Part shown: positions 36,911 to 44,553 of the stretch, one piece after another
Layout of the letters: every line of letters starts with the position of its first letter
Numbering within the stretch: position 1 is the first letter of the stretch
NCBI GenBank assembly: GCA_963712825.1
Contig: CAVQJP010000005.1
Coordinates: forward strand, 1 to 64,000
DNA from: AP-15 sp963712825
Lineage (GTDB): Bacteria; Pseudomonadota; Alphaproteobacteria; ATCC43930; CGMCC-115725
Direction of reading: 5' to 3'
DNA length: 64,000 bases
Made by a program: the position numbers and the translations under genes
Notes under the pieces: model-generated
Told to the model about the DNA's origin: nothing
Database searches by the model: none
Seen by the model: only the letters and a program-made list of their open reading frames with translations

Positions 36911-38037
36911 TTGCCGGTTTCGCTCGGCGACGCGATCTGCGCCTCGACAAACGCGGCGGCGAAGTCGGCAAGCGTCGCCCTCTCGATCGCGCGGCGCATC
37001 TCGGCCATCAGGTCGGCATAGTAGTACAGATTGTGCGCGGTCAGCAGCATCGCTCCCAGAATCTCGCCGCTGCGGCAGAGATGGTGGAGATAGGCGCGGC
37101 TGTAGCCGGTGCAAGCCGGGCAACGGCATTCAGGGTCGAGCGGAGCCGGGTCGCCGGCATGGCGCGCGTTGCGCAGGTTCAGCGTGCCGCGACGAATAAA
37201 GGCCTGGGCGGTGCGGCCCGAGCGGGTCGGCAGCACGCAGTCGAACATGTCGACGCCGCGCATGACGGCACCAACGAGGTCGGCGGGCTTGCCGACCCCC
37301 ATCAGATAGCGCGGCCGGTCCGGCGGGAGCGCGGGCGCCGTCGCATCGAGGACCGCGAAGGTCGTCGCCTGGCCCTCGCCGATCGCGAGCCCGCCGACCG
37401 CGTAGCCGTCAAACCCGATCTCGACGAGGCGAGCCGCCGAGCGCCGCCGCAGATCGGGGTGCACCCCGCCCTGGACGATGCCGAAGATGCCGTGGCCCGG
37501 GCGCTCGGCAAAGGCGCGGCGCGACCTCTCGGCCCAGCGCAGCGACAGCTCCATCGACTTTTCGACCACGTCCGGCGGCGACGGGTAGGGCGTGCATTCG
37601 TCGAGCGCCATCGTCACGTCGGCGCCGAGCAGATGCTGGATCTCGATCGAGCGCTCGGGCGTCAACAGATGGGCGCTGCCGTCGAGATGCGAGCGGAAGG
37701 TGACGCCGTCCTCGCCGATCTTGCGCAATTTGGCCAATGACATGACCTGGAACCCGCCCGAATCGGTCAGGATCGCGTAGGGCCAATTCATAAAGTGGTG
37801 CAGCCCGCCGAGTGCCGCGATCCGCTCCGCGCCCGGCCGCAGCATCAGGTGATAGGTGTTGCCGAGGACGATCCTGGCGCCCGACGCGGCGACGCCCTCG
37901 GCGGTCATCGCCTTCACCGTCGCCGCGGTGCCGACCGGCATAAAGACCGGCGTCTCGACGACGCCATGCGCGGTCGCGAGCCGTCCGCGCCGGGCGGCCC
38001 CGTCGCGCCCCGTCACCTCGAAATCGATCATCCGCAC
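36907..38037 (-). CDS. tgt: tRNA-guanine transglycosylase
   Basis: A 376-residue enzyme exchanging guanine-34 for preQ1 in GUN-anticodon tRNAs. The catalytic aspartates are in AILTDSGGFQVMSL and MFDCVLPTRSGRTAQAF. The zinc site is CRCPACTGYSRAYLHHL. GIVQGGVHPDLRRRSA and YAVGGLAIGEGQ bind substrate. It is the first gene of a compact three-gene queuosine operon, overlapping queF by four bases. Upstream is the divergently unrelated DUF5131 gene on the same strand. Confidence 0.95.
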   Translation of the reverse strand: MRMIDFEVTGRDGAARRGRLATAHGVVETPVFMPVGTAATVKAMTAEGVAASGARIVLGNTYHLMLRPGAERIAALGGLHHFMNWPYAILTDSGGFQVMSLAKLRKIGEDGVTFRSHLDGSAHLLTPERSIEIQHLLGADVTMALDECTPYPSPPDVVEKSMELSLRWAERSRRAFAERPGHGIFGIVQGGVHPDLRRRSAARLVEIGFDGYAVGGLAIGEGQATTFAVLDATAPALPPDRPRYLMGVGKPADLVGAVMRGVDMFDCVLPTRSGRTAQAFIRRGTLNLRNARHAGDPAPLDPECRCPACTGYSRAYLHHLCRSGEILGAMLLTAHNLYYYADLMAEMRRAIERATLADFAAAFVEAQIASPSETGK

Positions 38038-38238
38038 GCGCCTTCCGTGCCGGCGTCACCGGCCTGCTCCGGGGGACAGCGCCCCTCGATCAAACATACC
38101 GGGTTCGCAGGCAACGCCAAGACCGACCGACCCGCGACGTGGGGCGGCTTGGGCGCGGACCATGCCAGGCGTTCGCTGCGGCTGGGTCGACGCGGGTCGG
38201 GTCGGACGGCGCCGGTCGGGCGAGGACGGCGCTGCGGG

Positions 38239-39501
38239 TCAGCGCCGGCGGCGGGCGGTTTCGCGCAACGCCCAGGGCATTTCTTCCCAGGAGCGGCCGT
38301 CGACCAGGCGGCCGGCTGCGCGGCGGCGCCGCCGCACCAGCTTCTGCTCGGGGCCGTCGCCGGGCGCCGGCGTCCACTCGCCCCATTGCTTGAAGAAGAA
38401 CGGCACCCCCGTCGCGGTGCAGCGGTCGCGCAGGTCGCGCACCCAGTCGGGATCGGTCGCCCGCGCGCCGGCGCCGGTCTCGCCGCCGGCGACGACCCAA
38501 TCAAGCGGCCGCAATGCGGCCTCGGCGAGCGTCTGCCGGCGGTCGCCGCCGTCGAGACCAAAGCCGGCGCCGGCGAGCGCATCGACATAGCCGTCGGCGC
38601 CGACCGCGAGCCGATCGGGGCGCACCGGGCCGAGCAACGGCTCGAAGCACGCCCAGCGCCACGCGGCCGGGGTTTGCAGCAAATGCGCAATGCGGTCGGC
38701 ATGCTCCTGGTCTTCGATCGCAACGCCAAGCCAAAGATTGGGCAGCGGCCACGCCACGGGCCAAGGGCCGGGCGCGGCGCGGGCGGGCGCAGCATCGGCG
38801 GAACCGCCCGGCGCCGCCATCGCGTCCGGTCCGGCCGGCCAATTCCGGGGCATGCCCGCACCAGCCTCCTGCCCCATTCCGGCGCCAAGCCCTGCTCCGA
38901 CGCCAACTCCTGCTCCGGCGTCAACCCCTTCTCCGGAGCCGTTGCGGCGCGCCCGCAGCGACCCGCCCGACTGCACCGGATCCGTTGCCGCGAGGCGCTC
39001 GATCTGCGCCGCGATACGGTGCCGGGTCTGCGGGTCCGAATAGTAGGCGCGCATTTGCGCAGCCCGACGGGTCAGCGTCAAAAAGCGATGCCAATGCGCG
39101 ATCGTCATGACCGCATGCACGGTGTCGATGGTCTCGGTCGCGAGCTGTTCGTGGAACAAGTCGGAGAGCGAGTCGACCAGGATGCGCCGCCCTTTGCGCT
39201 GGCGCAGCGGCCAGGTCAGCAATTCCTCGCGCACGCGCAGCTCGCTCGTCCAATACGGGCCGGCGCGTCCCGCCGCGGTCAGGCCGGCATAGCGCGCCCC
39301 GCTCTTTCCGCCCATCCGCGCGAGCTGGGCGACGGTCCGCAGCGCCTCGCAATGATCGCATCCGGGACCCACCGGCGAGCAGCCGGCCGTCGGGTTCCAG
39401 CTCACGTCGTACCACGCCGGCGACACCTCCGATCCGCCGCCCGGCACAACCGGTTCCGACGCCCGCGCCGCCATCCTGCCGATGCCGTCGCGCGGGGTCA
39501 T
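38239..39501 (-). CDS. DUF5131 (phage Gp37/Gp68-like) protein with a Gly/Ala insert
   Basis: A 420-residue protein of the phage Gp37/Gp68 family, radical-SAM-like in its cysteine pattern. CSPVGPGCDHC near residue 40 is the likely cluster motif, following SWNPTAG. RILVDSLSDLFHEQLATETI, TIAHWHRFLTLTRRAAQM and WVVAGGETGAGAR are family segments, and FFFKQWGEWTPA is the usual end. Between about residues 180 and 225 lies a low-complexity insert (DAGAGVGVGAGLGAGMGQEA), not usual for the family. Function is unproven. Confidence 0.8.
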   Translation of the reverse strand: MTPRDGIGRMAARASEPVVPGGGSEVSPAWYDVSWNPTAGCSPVGPGCDHCEALRTVAQLARMGGKSGARYAGLTAAGRAGPYWTSELRVREELLTWPLRQRKGRRILVDSLSDLFHEQLATETIDTVHAVMTIAHWHRFLTLTRRAAQMRAYYSDPQTRHRIAAQIERLAATDPVQSGGSLRARRNGSGEGVDAGAGVGVGAGLGAGMGQEAGAGMPRNWPAGPDAMAAPGGSADAAPARAAPGPWPVAWPLPNLWLGVAIEDQEHADRIAHLLQTPAAWRWACFEPLLGPVRPDRLAVGADGYVDALAGAGFGLDGGDRRQTLAEAALRPLDWVVAGGETGAGARATDPDWVRDLRDRCTATGVPFFFKQWGEWTPAPGDGPEQKLVRRRRRAAGRLVDGRSWEEMPWALRETARRRR

Positions 39502-39989
39502 CGGCCGGCAGCCGCCGAGCCGGACGGTTCCGCCGCAACGGGGCTGCGGCACGCTTTGGTACGGGCGCGGATCGACGCGACGGCACCAGCTGCCGCGGCC
39601 TGCGACCAGGCGATCAACTTCGGCATTAAAATTGCCCCCTTGGCGGTGGCGTGCATTCTCTAGATCGGCCTGGATTAAATTGCAACTATAATAAGATATG
39701 GTTAACCGAGGACAGCTTACTGGCGAACTGACGCCCGCGATCCGTCGTTTTGGCAGAAATCGAATCCCAAAACTTTGTTTAACGCGGCGCGTGGCTCGCC
39801 AAAGGCGGGTGCGGGCTAAACTTGCGGCGGGACAGAAAGTTAGCCGAAAGGCACGACAGGCCCGCGGCAAGCCGGGACCAAAACGACGAGGGTCGCGACC
39901 GGTCTTTAACACCCATTAAGCTGATATTCGGGCGGCCCTAAGCCGAAGGAGCCCGGCCGCCGGCGCCGTCCTTCCTCGCCTCGCGACGG
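39502..39989. other. Intergenic region between DUF5131 and glcG-like genes
   Basis: Almost 490 bp. A short AT-rich patch near 39675-39697 contains TATAAT (39688) just before an ATG at 39698. That ATG opens a 73-codon frame of very basic composition (KLAAGQKVSRKARQARGK). I see no family for it and treat it as doubtful. The rest is featureless. Confidence 0.35.
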
Positions 39990-40424
39990 CTATGCCGGGT
40001 CGCCGGTGTCGGCGACGAGCCCGGCGCAGACGATGCCGTAGACCGCGCAGGTCTCGTCGTTCTCCGAGGTGTCGCCGCTGATGCCGACCGCACCCGCGAT
40101 TTCGCCCGCGGCGTCGCGGATCAGGACGCCGCCCGGGACCGGCACGACCCGGCCGCCCGAAGCGACGCTCAGCGCCTGAATGAAGACCGGGTTGGCGGCG
40201 GCGCGGCGCGCGAGCTCGCGCCCGCCAAAACCCATGCCGAGGGCGCCCCAGGCCTTGCCGCCGGCGATCTCGGGTCGCAGCAGGCTCGACCCGTCCTCGC
40301 GCTTCATCGCCTTCAGATGCCCGCCGGCGTCGAGAACGACGACCGTCAGCGGCTTGAACCCGAGCTCGCGGCCCTTTTCCAGGGCCTTGTCGACGATCAC
40401 CGAAGCGTGCGCCAGGGTCAGCAT
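39990..40424 (-). CDS. GlcG/HbpS family protein
   Basis: A 144-residue protein of the GlcG/HbpS (DUF336) fold. VVVLDAGGHLKAMKREDG, RRAAANPVFIQALSV, VVPVPGGVLIRDAAGEIAG and VGISGDTSENDETCA are the typical strands and loops. Members bind haem or act beside flavin enzymes and glycolate or corrinoid metabolism. It follows the LLM oxidoreductase gene by 33 bases on the same strand, so the pair is probably an operon. Confidence 0.85.
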   Translation of the reverse strand: MLTLAHASVIVDKALEKGRELGFKPLTVVVLDAGGHLKAMKREDGSSLLRPEIAGGKAWGALGMGFGGRELARRAAANPVFIQALSVASGGRVVPVPGGVLIRDAAGEIAGAVGISGDTSENDETCAVYGIVCAGLVADTGDPA

Positions 40425-40457
40425 CGCGGTGCTCCTGCGGGTCAGTGGCGGTTAGCG

Positions 40458-41312
40458 TCAGTGGCGGGTCTGCCGGATCAGCTCGGCCCAGCGGTCGAGC
40501 ATCGGCAGAATCTCGTCGGCCCTGGCGGAAGGCAACGCGACGATCGCGCGGACGATGCCCTGGTCGCGATAGCGGCGCAGCCGGTCGGGGTCCTCGGGCG
40601 CGCCGAAGATCGACACCGGCACGCTCGCCGCGTCGCGCCCGGCGTCGGCCGCCATCTGCCGGTAATCAGGCAGAAACTCGGTCACGTCGGCATAATGCTG
40701 CCGGCTCGCGTTCGGGACCCAGCCGTCGCCATAGCGGATCGCGCGCCGGGCGCTGTGTGGAAAGGCGCCGCCGACAATGACCGGCGGGTGCGGCTTTTGC
40801 ACCGGTTTCGGCCACATCTTCATCTTTGGGAAATCGACGATCTCGCCGTGGTATTCGGCTTCCTCCTCGGTCCAGATCGCCCGCATCGCCTCGATCTGCT
40901 CGCGCATCCGCTTGAACCGGGTTTTGAAGACGGTGCCGTGGTCGGCCATCTCCTCCTGGTTCCAGCCGCCGCCGATGCCGAACAGAAACCGGCCGGCCGA
41001 GACCTGGTCGAGCGAGGCGACGAGCTTCGCGGTCTGGATCGTGTCGCGCTGGATGACGAGGCAAACCCCGGTCGCGACCTTGAGGGTCGTGGTCGCCATC
41101 GCCGCCGCCGCCAGGGTCACGAACGGGTCCATCACGTCGTAATACTGGCGGCCGAGCTGCCCGCCCGAGGCCGGCTGCGACAGGCGCGACGACGGGATGT
41201 GCGAATGCTCGGGCGCCCACACCGACTCAAAGCCGCGCGCCTCCAAGGCCTGCGCCAGCTCGCCCGGGCCCATCGAATACTCGGTGAAAAACATCGACGC
41301 GCCGAAATCCAT
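40458..41312 (-). CDS. LLM-class flavin-dependent oxidoreductase (second copy)
   Basis: A 284-residue bacterial luciferase-family enzyme. MDFGASMFFTEYSMGPGELA, WAPEHSHIP, TGVCLVIQRDTIQTAKLVAS, LDQVSAGRFLFGIGGGWNQE and KPVQKPHPPVIVGG are conserved. It is clearly a paralogue of the protein at 11455 but diverged throughout. ATG at 41312 is the only start giving the expected first strand. Likely F420- or FMN-dependent; no substrate can be assigned. Operon with the GlcG-like gene. Confidence 0.87.
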   Translation of the reverse strand: MDFGASMFFTEYSMGPGELAQALEARGFESVWAPEHSHIPSSRLSQPASGGQLGRQYYDVMDPFVTLAAAAMATTTLKVATGVCLVIQRDTIQTAKLVASLDQVSAGRFLFGIGGGWNQEEMADHGTVFKTRFKRMREQIEAMRAIWTEEEAEYHGEIVDFPKMKMWPKPVQKPHPPVIVGGAFPHSARRAIRYGDGWVPNASRQHYADVTEFLPDYRQMAADAGRDAASVPVSIFGAPEDPDRLRRYRDQGIVRAIVALPSARADEILPMLDRWAELIRQTRH

Positions 41313-41362
41313 CTGCGTTCTCCCGATCGCTGCGGCTTGCCGCGGGTGATGCCGCGCCGAGC

Positions 41363-41836
41363 TTAGCGGCGGTCGGCTCCTCCCCGCCAGCCGGAAGTTT
41401 GCCTGATGGCGAGCTCTCTCGTCCCGGCCGATAGAGTGCCTGTTTCCGCCGCCTTCAGCGCGGCGCCGCCGGCGCGCCGCGGCGGGACCAGCCATAAGAG
41501 GGCGAGCGCCCAGCCGAAGACGGCGAGGTAGAGCGCGGCGAACACCCAGATCGGCAATTGCCAATAGATCAGCCGGTCGACCCAGCCCGCGATCAGCGGC
41601 CCCGGCTGCGCGGCGCCGCCGGCGAGCGCCGCCTGCCACAGGGTCAGGATGCAGGCGCGCCCGAGGAGCGCCTGCGCCGCCACCGCCGCCAACAGCAGCA
41701 CATGCAGCAACCGCCACCAGCGGACGCGCACAAAACGCCAGCCGCACACCGCACCGAGCGGCACCGCGACCAGCCCAAGCACATTGAACAGGATGACCGC
41801 GAGGTGGACCGCGAGAACGAGGTCGGCCAGCATCAT
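41363..41836 (-). CDS. DUF2784-like membrane protein
   Basis: 157 residues with four membrane helices. MMLADLVLAVHLAVILFNVL opens it. The internal pattern RWWRLLHVLLLAAVAAQALL, then GRACILTLWQ, matches DUF2784, where a Cys follows the second helix. DRLIYWQLPIWVFAALYLAV forms the later helix. The Arg-rich C-terminal tail (about 40 residues) is an extension. Either of two adjacent ATG codons (41836, 41833) may start it. Confidence 0.7.
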   Translation of the reverse strand: MMLADLVLAVHLAVILFNVLGLVAVPLGAVCGWRFVRVRWWRLLHVLLLAAVAAQALLGRACILTLWQAALAGGAAQPGPLIAGWVDRLIYWQLPIWVFAALYLAVFGWALALLWLVPPRRAGGAALKAAETGTLSAGTRELAIRQTSGWRGGADRR

Positions 41837-41942
41837 CTCGGGTCGCCCTTTCCCAACCGCTGCCAGCCTTGCCAACCCCAAACCCGCTTCGTACCTATTC
41901 TAAAGCCTGAATCGTCCGTGAGGCTCAAGGGAGGTGTGCGCG

Positions 41943-43401
41943 ATGAAGCTTTCCGATCCCAAGCTGTTCCGCCAGCAATGCTATGTCGACGGCGAGTGGG
42001 TCGACGCGGTGTCGGGGGCGACGATCCGGGTCGACGACCCGGCGACCGGCGAAGCGCTCGGCACCGTGCCGAAGATGGGTGCGGAGGAAACCCGCCGCGC
42101 GATCGAGGCGGCCGACCGCGCCTTGCCGGCCTGGCGCGCCAAGACCGCCAAGGAGCGCGCGCACATCCTGCGCCGCTGGTACGATCTGATGATGGCGAAC
42201 CAGGACGACCTCGCCACCCTGATGACCGCCGAGCAGGGCAAGCCCTTGGCCGAGTCGAAGGGCGAGATCGCCTATGCCGCCGCCTTTATCGAATGGTTTG
42301 GCGAGGAGGGAAAACGCATCTACGGCGACACGATCCCGGCGCACATGGCCGATAAGCGCATCGTCGTCACCAAGGAGCCGATCGGCGTCACCGCCGCGAT
42401 CACCCCGTGGAATTTCCCGGCGGCGATGATCACCAGGAAATGCGGCCCGGCCTTGGCCGCCGGCTGCACGATGGTGCTGAAGCCGGCCTCCGCGACACCC
42501 TATTCGGCGCTCGCCCTGTGCGAATTGGCCGAGCGCGCCGGCGTGCCGCGCGGCGTCTTCTCGTGCGTGACCGGCGGTGCCAAGGAGATCGGCGGCGAGC
42601 TGACCTCGAACCCGATCGTGCGCAAGCTGACCTTCACCGGCTCGACCGAGATCGGCAAATTGCTGATGGAGCAGTGTGCGGCGACGGTCAAAAAGACCTC
42701 GATGGAATTGGGCGGCAACGCACCCTTTATCGTCTTTGACGACGCCGACATCGAGATGGCGGTCAAGGGCGCGATCGCCTCCAAATACCGGAACGCCGGC
42801 CAGACCTGCGTGTGCGCCAACCGCATCTTGGTTCAGGACGGGGTCTACGACGCCTTTACCAAGCGGCTCGCCGAAGACCGCGGGTGCAATGAAGGTCGCG
42901 GGCGGCTTTGAGCCCGGTGCGGTGATCGGGCCGCTGATCGACATGAAGGCGGTCGAAAAGGTCGAGGCGCATATCGCCGACGCGGTCAAAAAGGGTGCGA
43001 AGATCGTGATCGGCGGCAAGCGCAGCGCCTTGGGCGGCAGCTTTTTCGAGCCGACGGTCTTGACCGACGTGACCACCGACATGGTCATCACCCGCGAGGA
43101 GACCTTTGGCCCGGTGGCGCCGCTCTACCGCTTCAAGACCGAGGCCGAGGCGGTCAAGATGGCCAACGACACCGAATTCGGGCTCGCCGCCTATTTCTAC
43201 AGCCGCGACATCGGCCGCATCTGGCGCGTCGCCGAGGCGCTCGAATACGGCATCGTCGGCATCAACGAGGGCATCATCTCGACCGAGATCGCCCCCTTTG
43301 GCGGCATGAAGGAAAGCGGCATCGGCCGCGAAGGCTCGAAATACGGCATCGAGGACTACCTCGAAATCAAATACCTGTGCATGGGCGGCATCGACCGCTA
43401 A
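41943..43401 (+). pseudogene. gabD: NAD(P)-dependent succinate-semialdehyde dehydrogenase, one-base frameshift
   Basis: Aldehyde dehydrogenase family enzyme of about 485 residues finishing 4-aminobutyrate degradation. GGGAGGTG precedes the ATG at 41943. Visible are the NAD-binding TPWNFPAAMITRKCGPALAA, the glutamate in SMELGGNAPFIVFDDADI and the catalytic cysteine in NAGQTCVCANRILVQ. Near 42885 an extra G changes the frame (LAEDRGCNEGR instead of LAETAGAMKVAGGF). The remainder, MKVAGGFEPGAVIGPLIDMK to the end YLCMGGIDR, is intact in the next frame. It may be an assembly indel. Pieces of further gabD copies lie downstream at 44093 and 47790. Confidence 0.88.
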
Positions 43402-43411
43402 GCACCGCCCA

Positions 43412-43530
43412 ACCTTCCCCGCCTGGCGGGGGAGGGTTAGGGTGGGGCAGCCGGGCCGAGATTGCTTCGCTTCGCCCGCAATGACGTAAACCGGCGTCAT
43501 TGCGAGGAGCCTTCGGGCGACGAAGCAATC
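43412..43530. repeat. Two intergenic palindromic repeats behind gabD
   Basis: 43412-43446 is a short GCCTGGCGGGGGAGGGTTAG element related to the one at 12327. 43460-43530 is an inverted repeat with arms GATTGCTTCGCTTCGCCCGC and GGCGACGAAGCAATC around GTCATTGCGAGGAGC. The second class is common in Bradyrhizobium-like genomes. The toxin-antitoxin ORF begins about 30 bp further on. Confidence 0.75.
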
Positions 43531-43557
43531 CCGCGGGCCCCCGGGATCGGGCAGGAC

Positions 43558-44067
43558 ATGATGACCAAGGATCAGGTTAAGGCAGTATTGGAACGGGTCC
43601 CAACCTGGCCAGAGGACCGGCAGCAGGAGCTGGCCGAACTTGCGCTTGAAATCGAGGCAGAACTCGCCAGCGCTGACTACAACGCGACACCGGACGAATT
43701 GGTGGCGATCGACGAAGGGCTTGCCGGGGAAGCTGCGAGCGAGGAGGAGAGTCAAGGCGGCTTTCGCTCTGTTCCGGCGGGGATGAGGGTCGAATACTCG
43801 AAGCGGGCCGTCGCCGATCTTCATCAAATCGCCGCATATCACGCCCGCACAGCCAATCCGGCTATCGCCGGACGAATTGCGGCGCGCATTCAAGAGGTCG
43901 TTGCTCAAATTAGGGGATCGCCACTGAGCGGACGCTCGGTCGTGCGAAGGCGGGGCGTCCGCACCGTGCTGCTCGGAACCTACCGCTACAAAATCTTCTA
44001 CAGGGTGGCGGGGGACGCGATCAGGATCATCCACATCCGCCACACGTCCCGGCGGCCGTACGGCTGA
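43558..44067 (+). CDS. Antitoxin and RelE/ParE toxin fused in one reading frame
   Basis: A 169-residue ORF. The N-terminal part, MTKDQVKAVLERVPTWPEDR to GEAASEEESQGG, is a small acidic antitoxin of the type usually preceding ParE. The rest (MRVEYSKRAVADLHQIAAYH, then VRTVLLGTYRYKIFYRVAGD and IIHIRHTSRRPYG) is a complete RelE/ParE-family toxin with its C-terminal basic patch. Normally two overlapping genes, here they share a frame with no stop between. The toxin may also start independently at ATG 43783 (GGCGGGG upstream). The product is either a fusion or a read-through pair. Confidence 0.75.
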   Translation: MMTKDQVKAVLERVPTWPEDRQQELAELALEIEAELASADYNATPDELVAIDEGLAGEAASEEESQGGFRSVPAGMRVEYSKRAVADLHQIAAYHARTANPAIAGRIAARIQEVVAQIRGSPLSGRSVVRRRGVRTVLLGTYRYKIFYRVAGDAIRIIHIRHTSRRPYG

Positions 44068-44092
44068 GATTCGGAAGGTAGCGTCCCGAAAT

Positions 44093-44163
44093 TGCGAAAT
44101 CTGGCGTGTGGCGGAAGCGCTCGAATACGGCATCGCTGTGCATGGGCGGCATCGACCGCTGAA
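44093..44163 (+). pseudogene. gabD 3'-end fragment with internal deletion
   Basis: ATCTGGCG.GT.GC.GA.GCGC followed by TCGAATACGGCATCG copies gabD 43218-43255. It then jumps directly to CTGTGCATGGGCGGCATCGA (gabD 43377-43399), so about 120 bp are missing. It lies between the toxin-antitoxin ORF and the minus-strand genes of the restriction-modification island and marks one of its borders. Confidence 0.8.
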
Positions 44164-44190
44164 GCTGTCGACGGTGGCGACCGCCCGCTG

Positions 44191-44478
44191 TCAAGCTGCC
44201 TCTTCAAGCCGCACCAATTCCGTCTCGAACGCGAAGCGCAATTGCGCGCCTTCGTCTTCCGGAAGGAACAATGTCATCTGCGGGAAGATCGTGCGGTAGA
44301 GCGAGAGGCGCGTCGGCTCCCAGGGTAACTGCCGCGCGGCCCGCGCCTCGGCAAGAATCTTGAGTAGCCGCGCCCGCACCTTGTCGGGATCGGGGCGATA
44401 GGGCGGTAGGCGCGAATCGCCGAAAAGATCCGGCTGTTCCTCGGCTTGAAAAAGATCGCCTTGGCCGCTCCGCGCCAT
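44191..44478 (-). CDS. Small uncharacterised protein (PDLFG / PDPDKVRARL type)
   Basis: 95 residues from ATG 44478, or 107 from 44514. MARSGQGDLFQAEEQPDLFG, then PPYRPDPDKVRARLLKILAE and IFPQMTLFLPEDEGAQLRFA. I recall similar short proteins as conserved hypotheticals in alphaproteobacteria, but no function is known to me. It sits 40 bp downstream of the restriction-modification gene on the same strand and may be co-transcribed. Confidence 0.6.
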   Translation of the reverse strand: MARSGQGDLFQAEEQPDLFGDSRLPPYRPDPDKVRARLLKILAEARAARQLPWEPTRLSLYRTIFPQMTLFLPEDEGAQLRFAFETELVRLEEAA

Positions 44479-44553
44479 GCTTTCCCCATACCCCGACGAC
44501 CTGCGCGCAACCATTATGCGCTGTGCCGCCGAGATACACCAGATGTTGAACGA

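Noticed and set aside
39698..39919. Basic 73-codon frame with a TATAAT just upstream
   Set aside because: No family, no ribosome site, composition biased to Arg/Lys; mentioned in the intergenic entry only.
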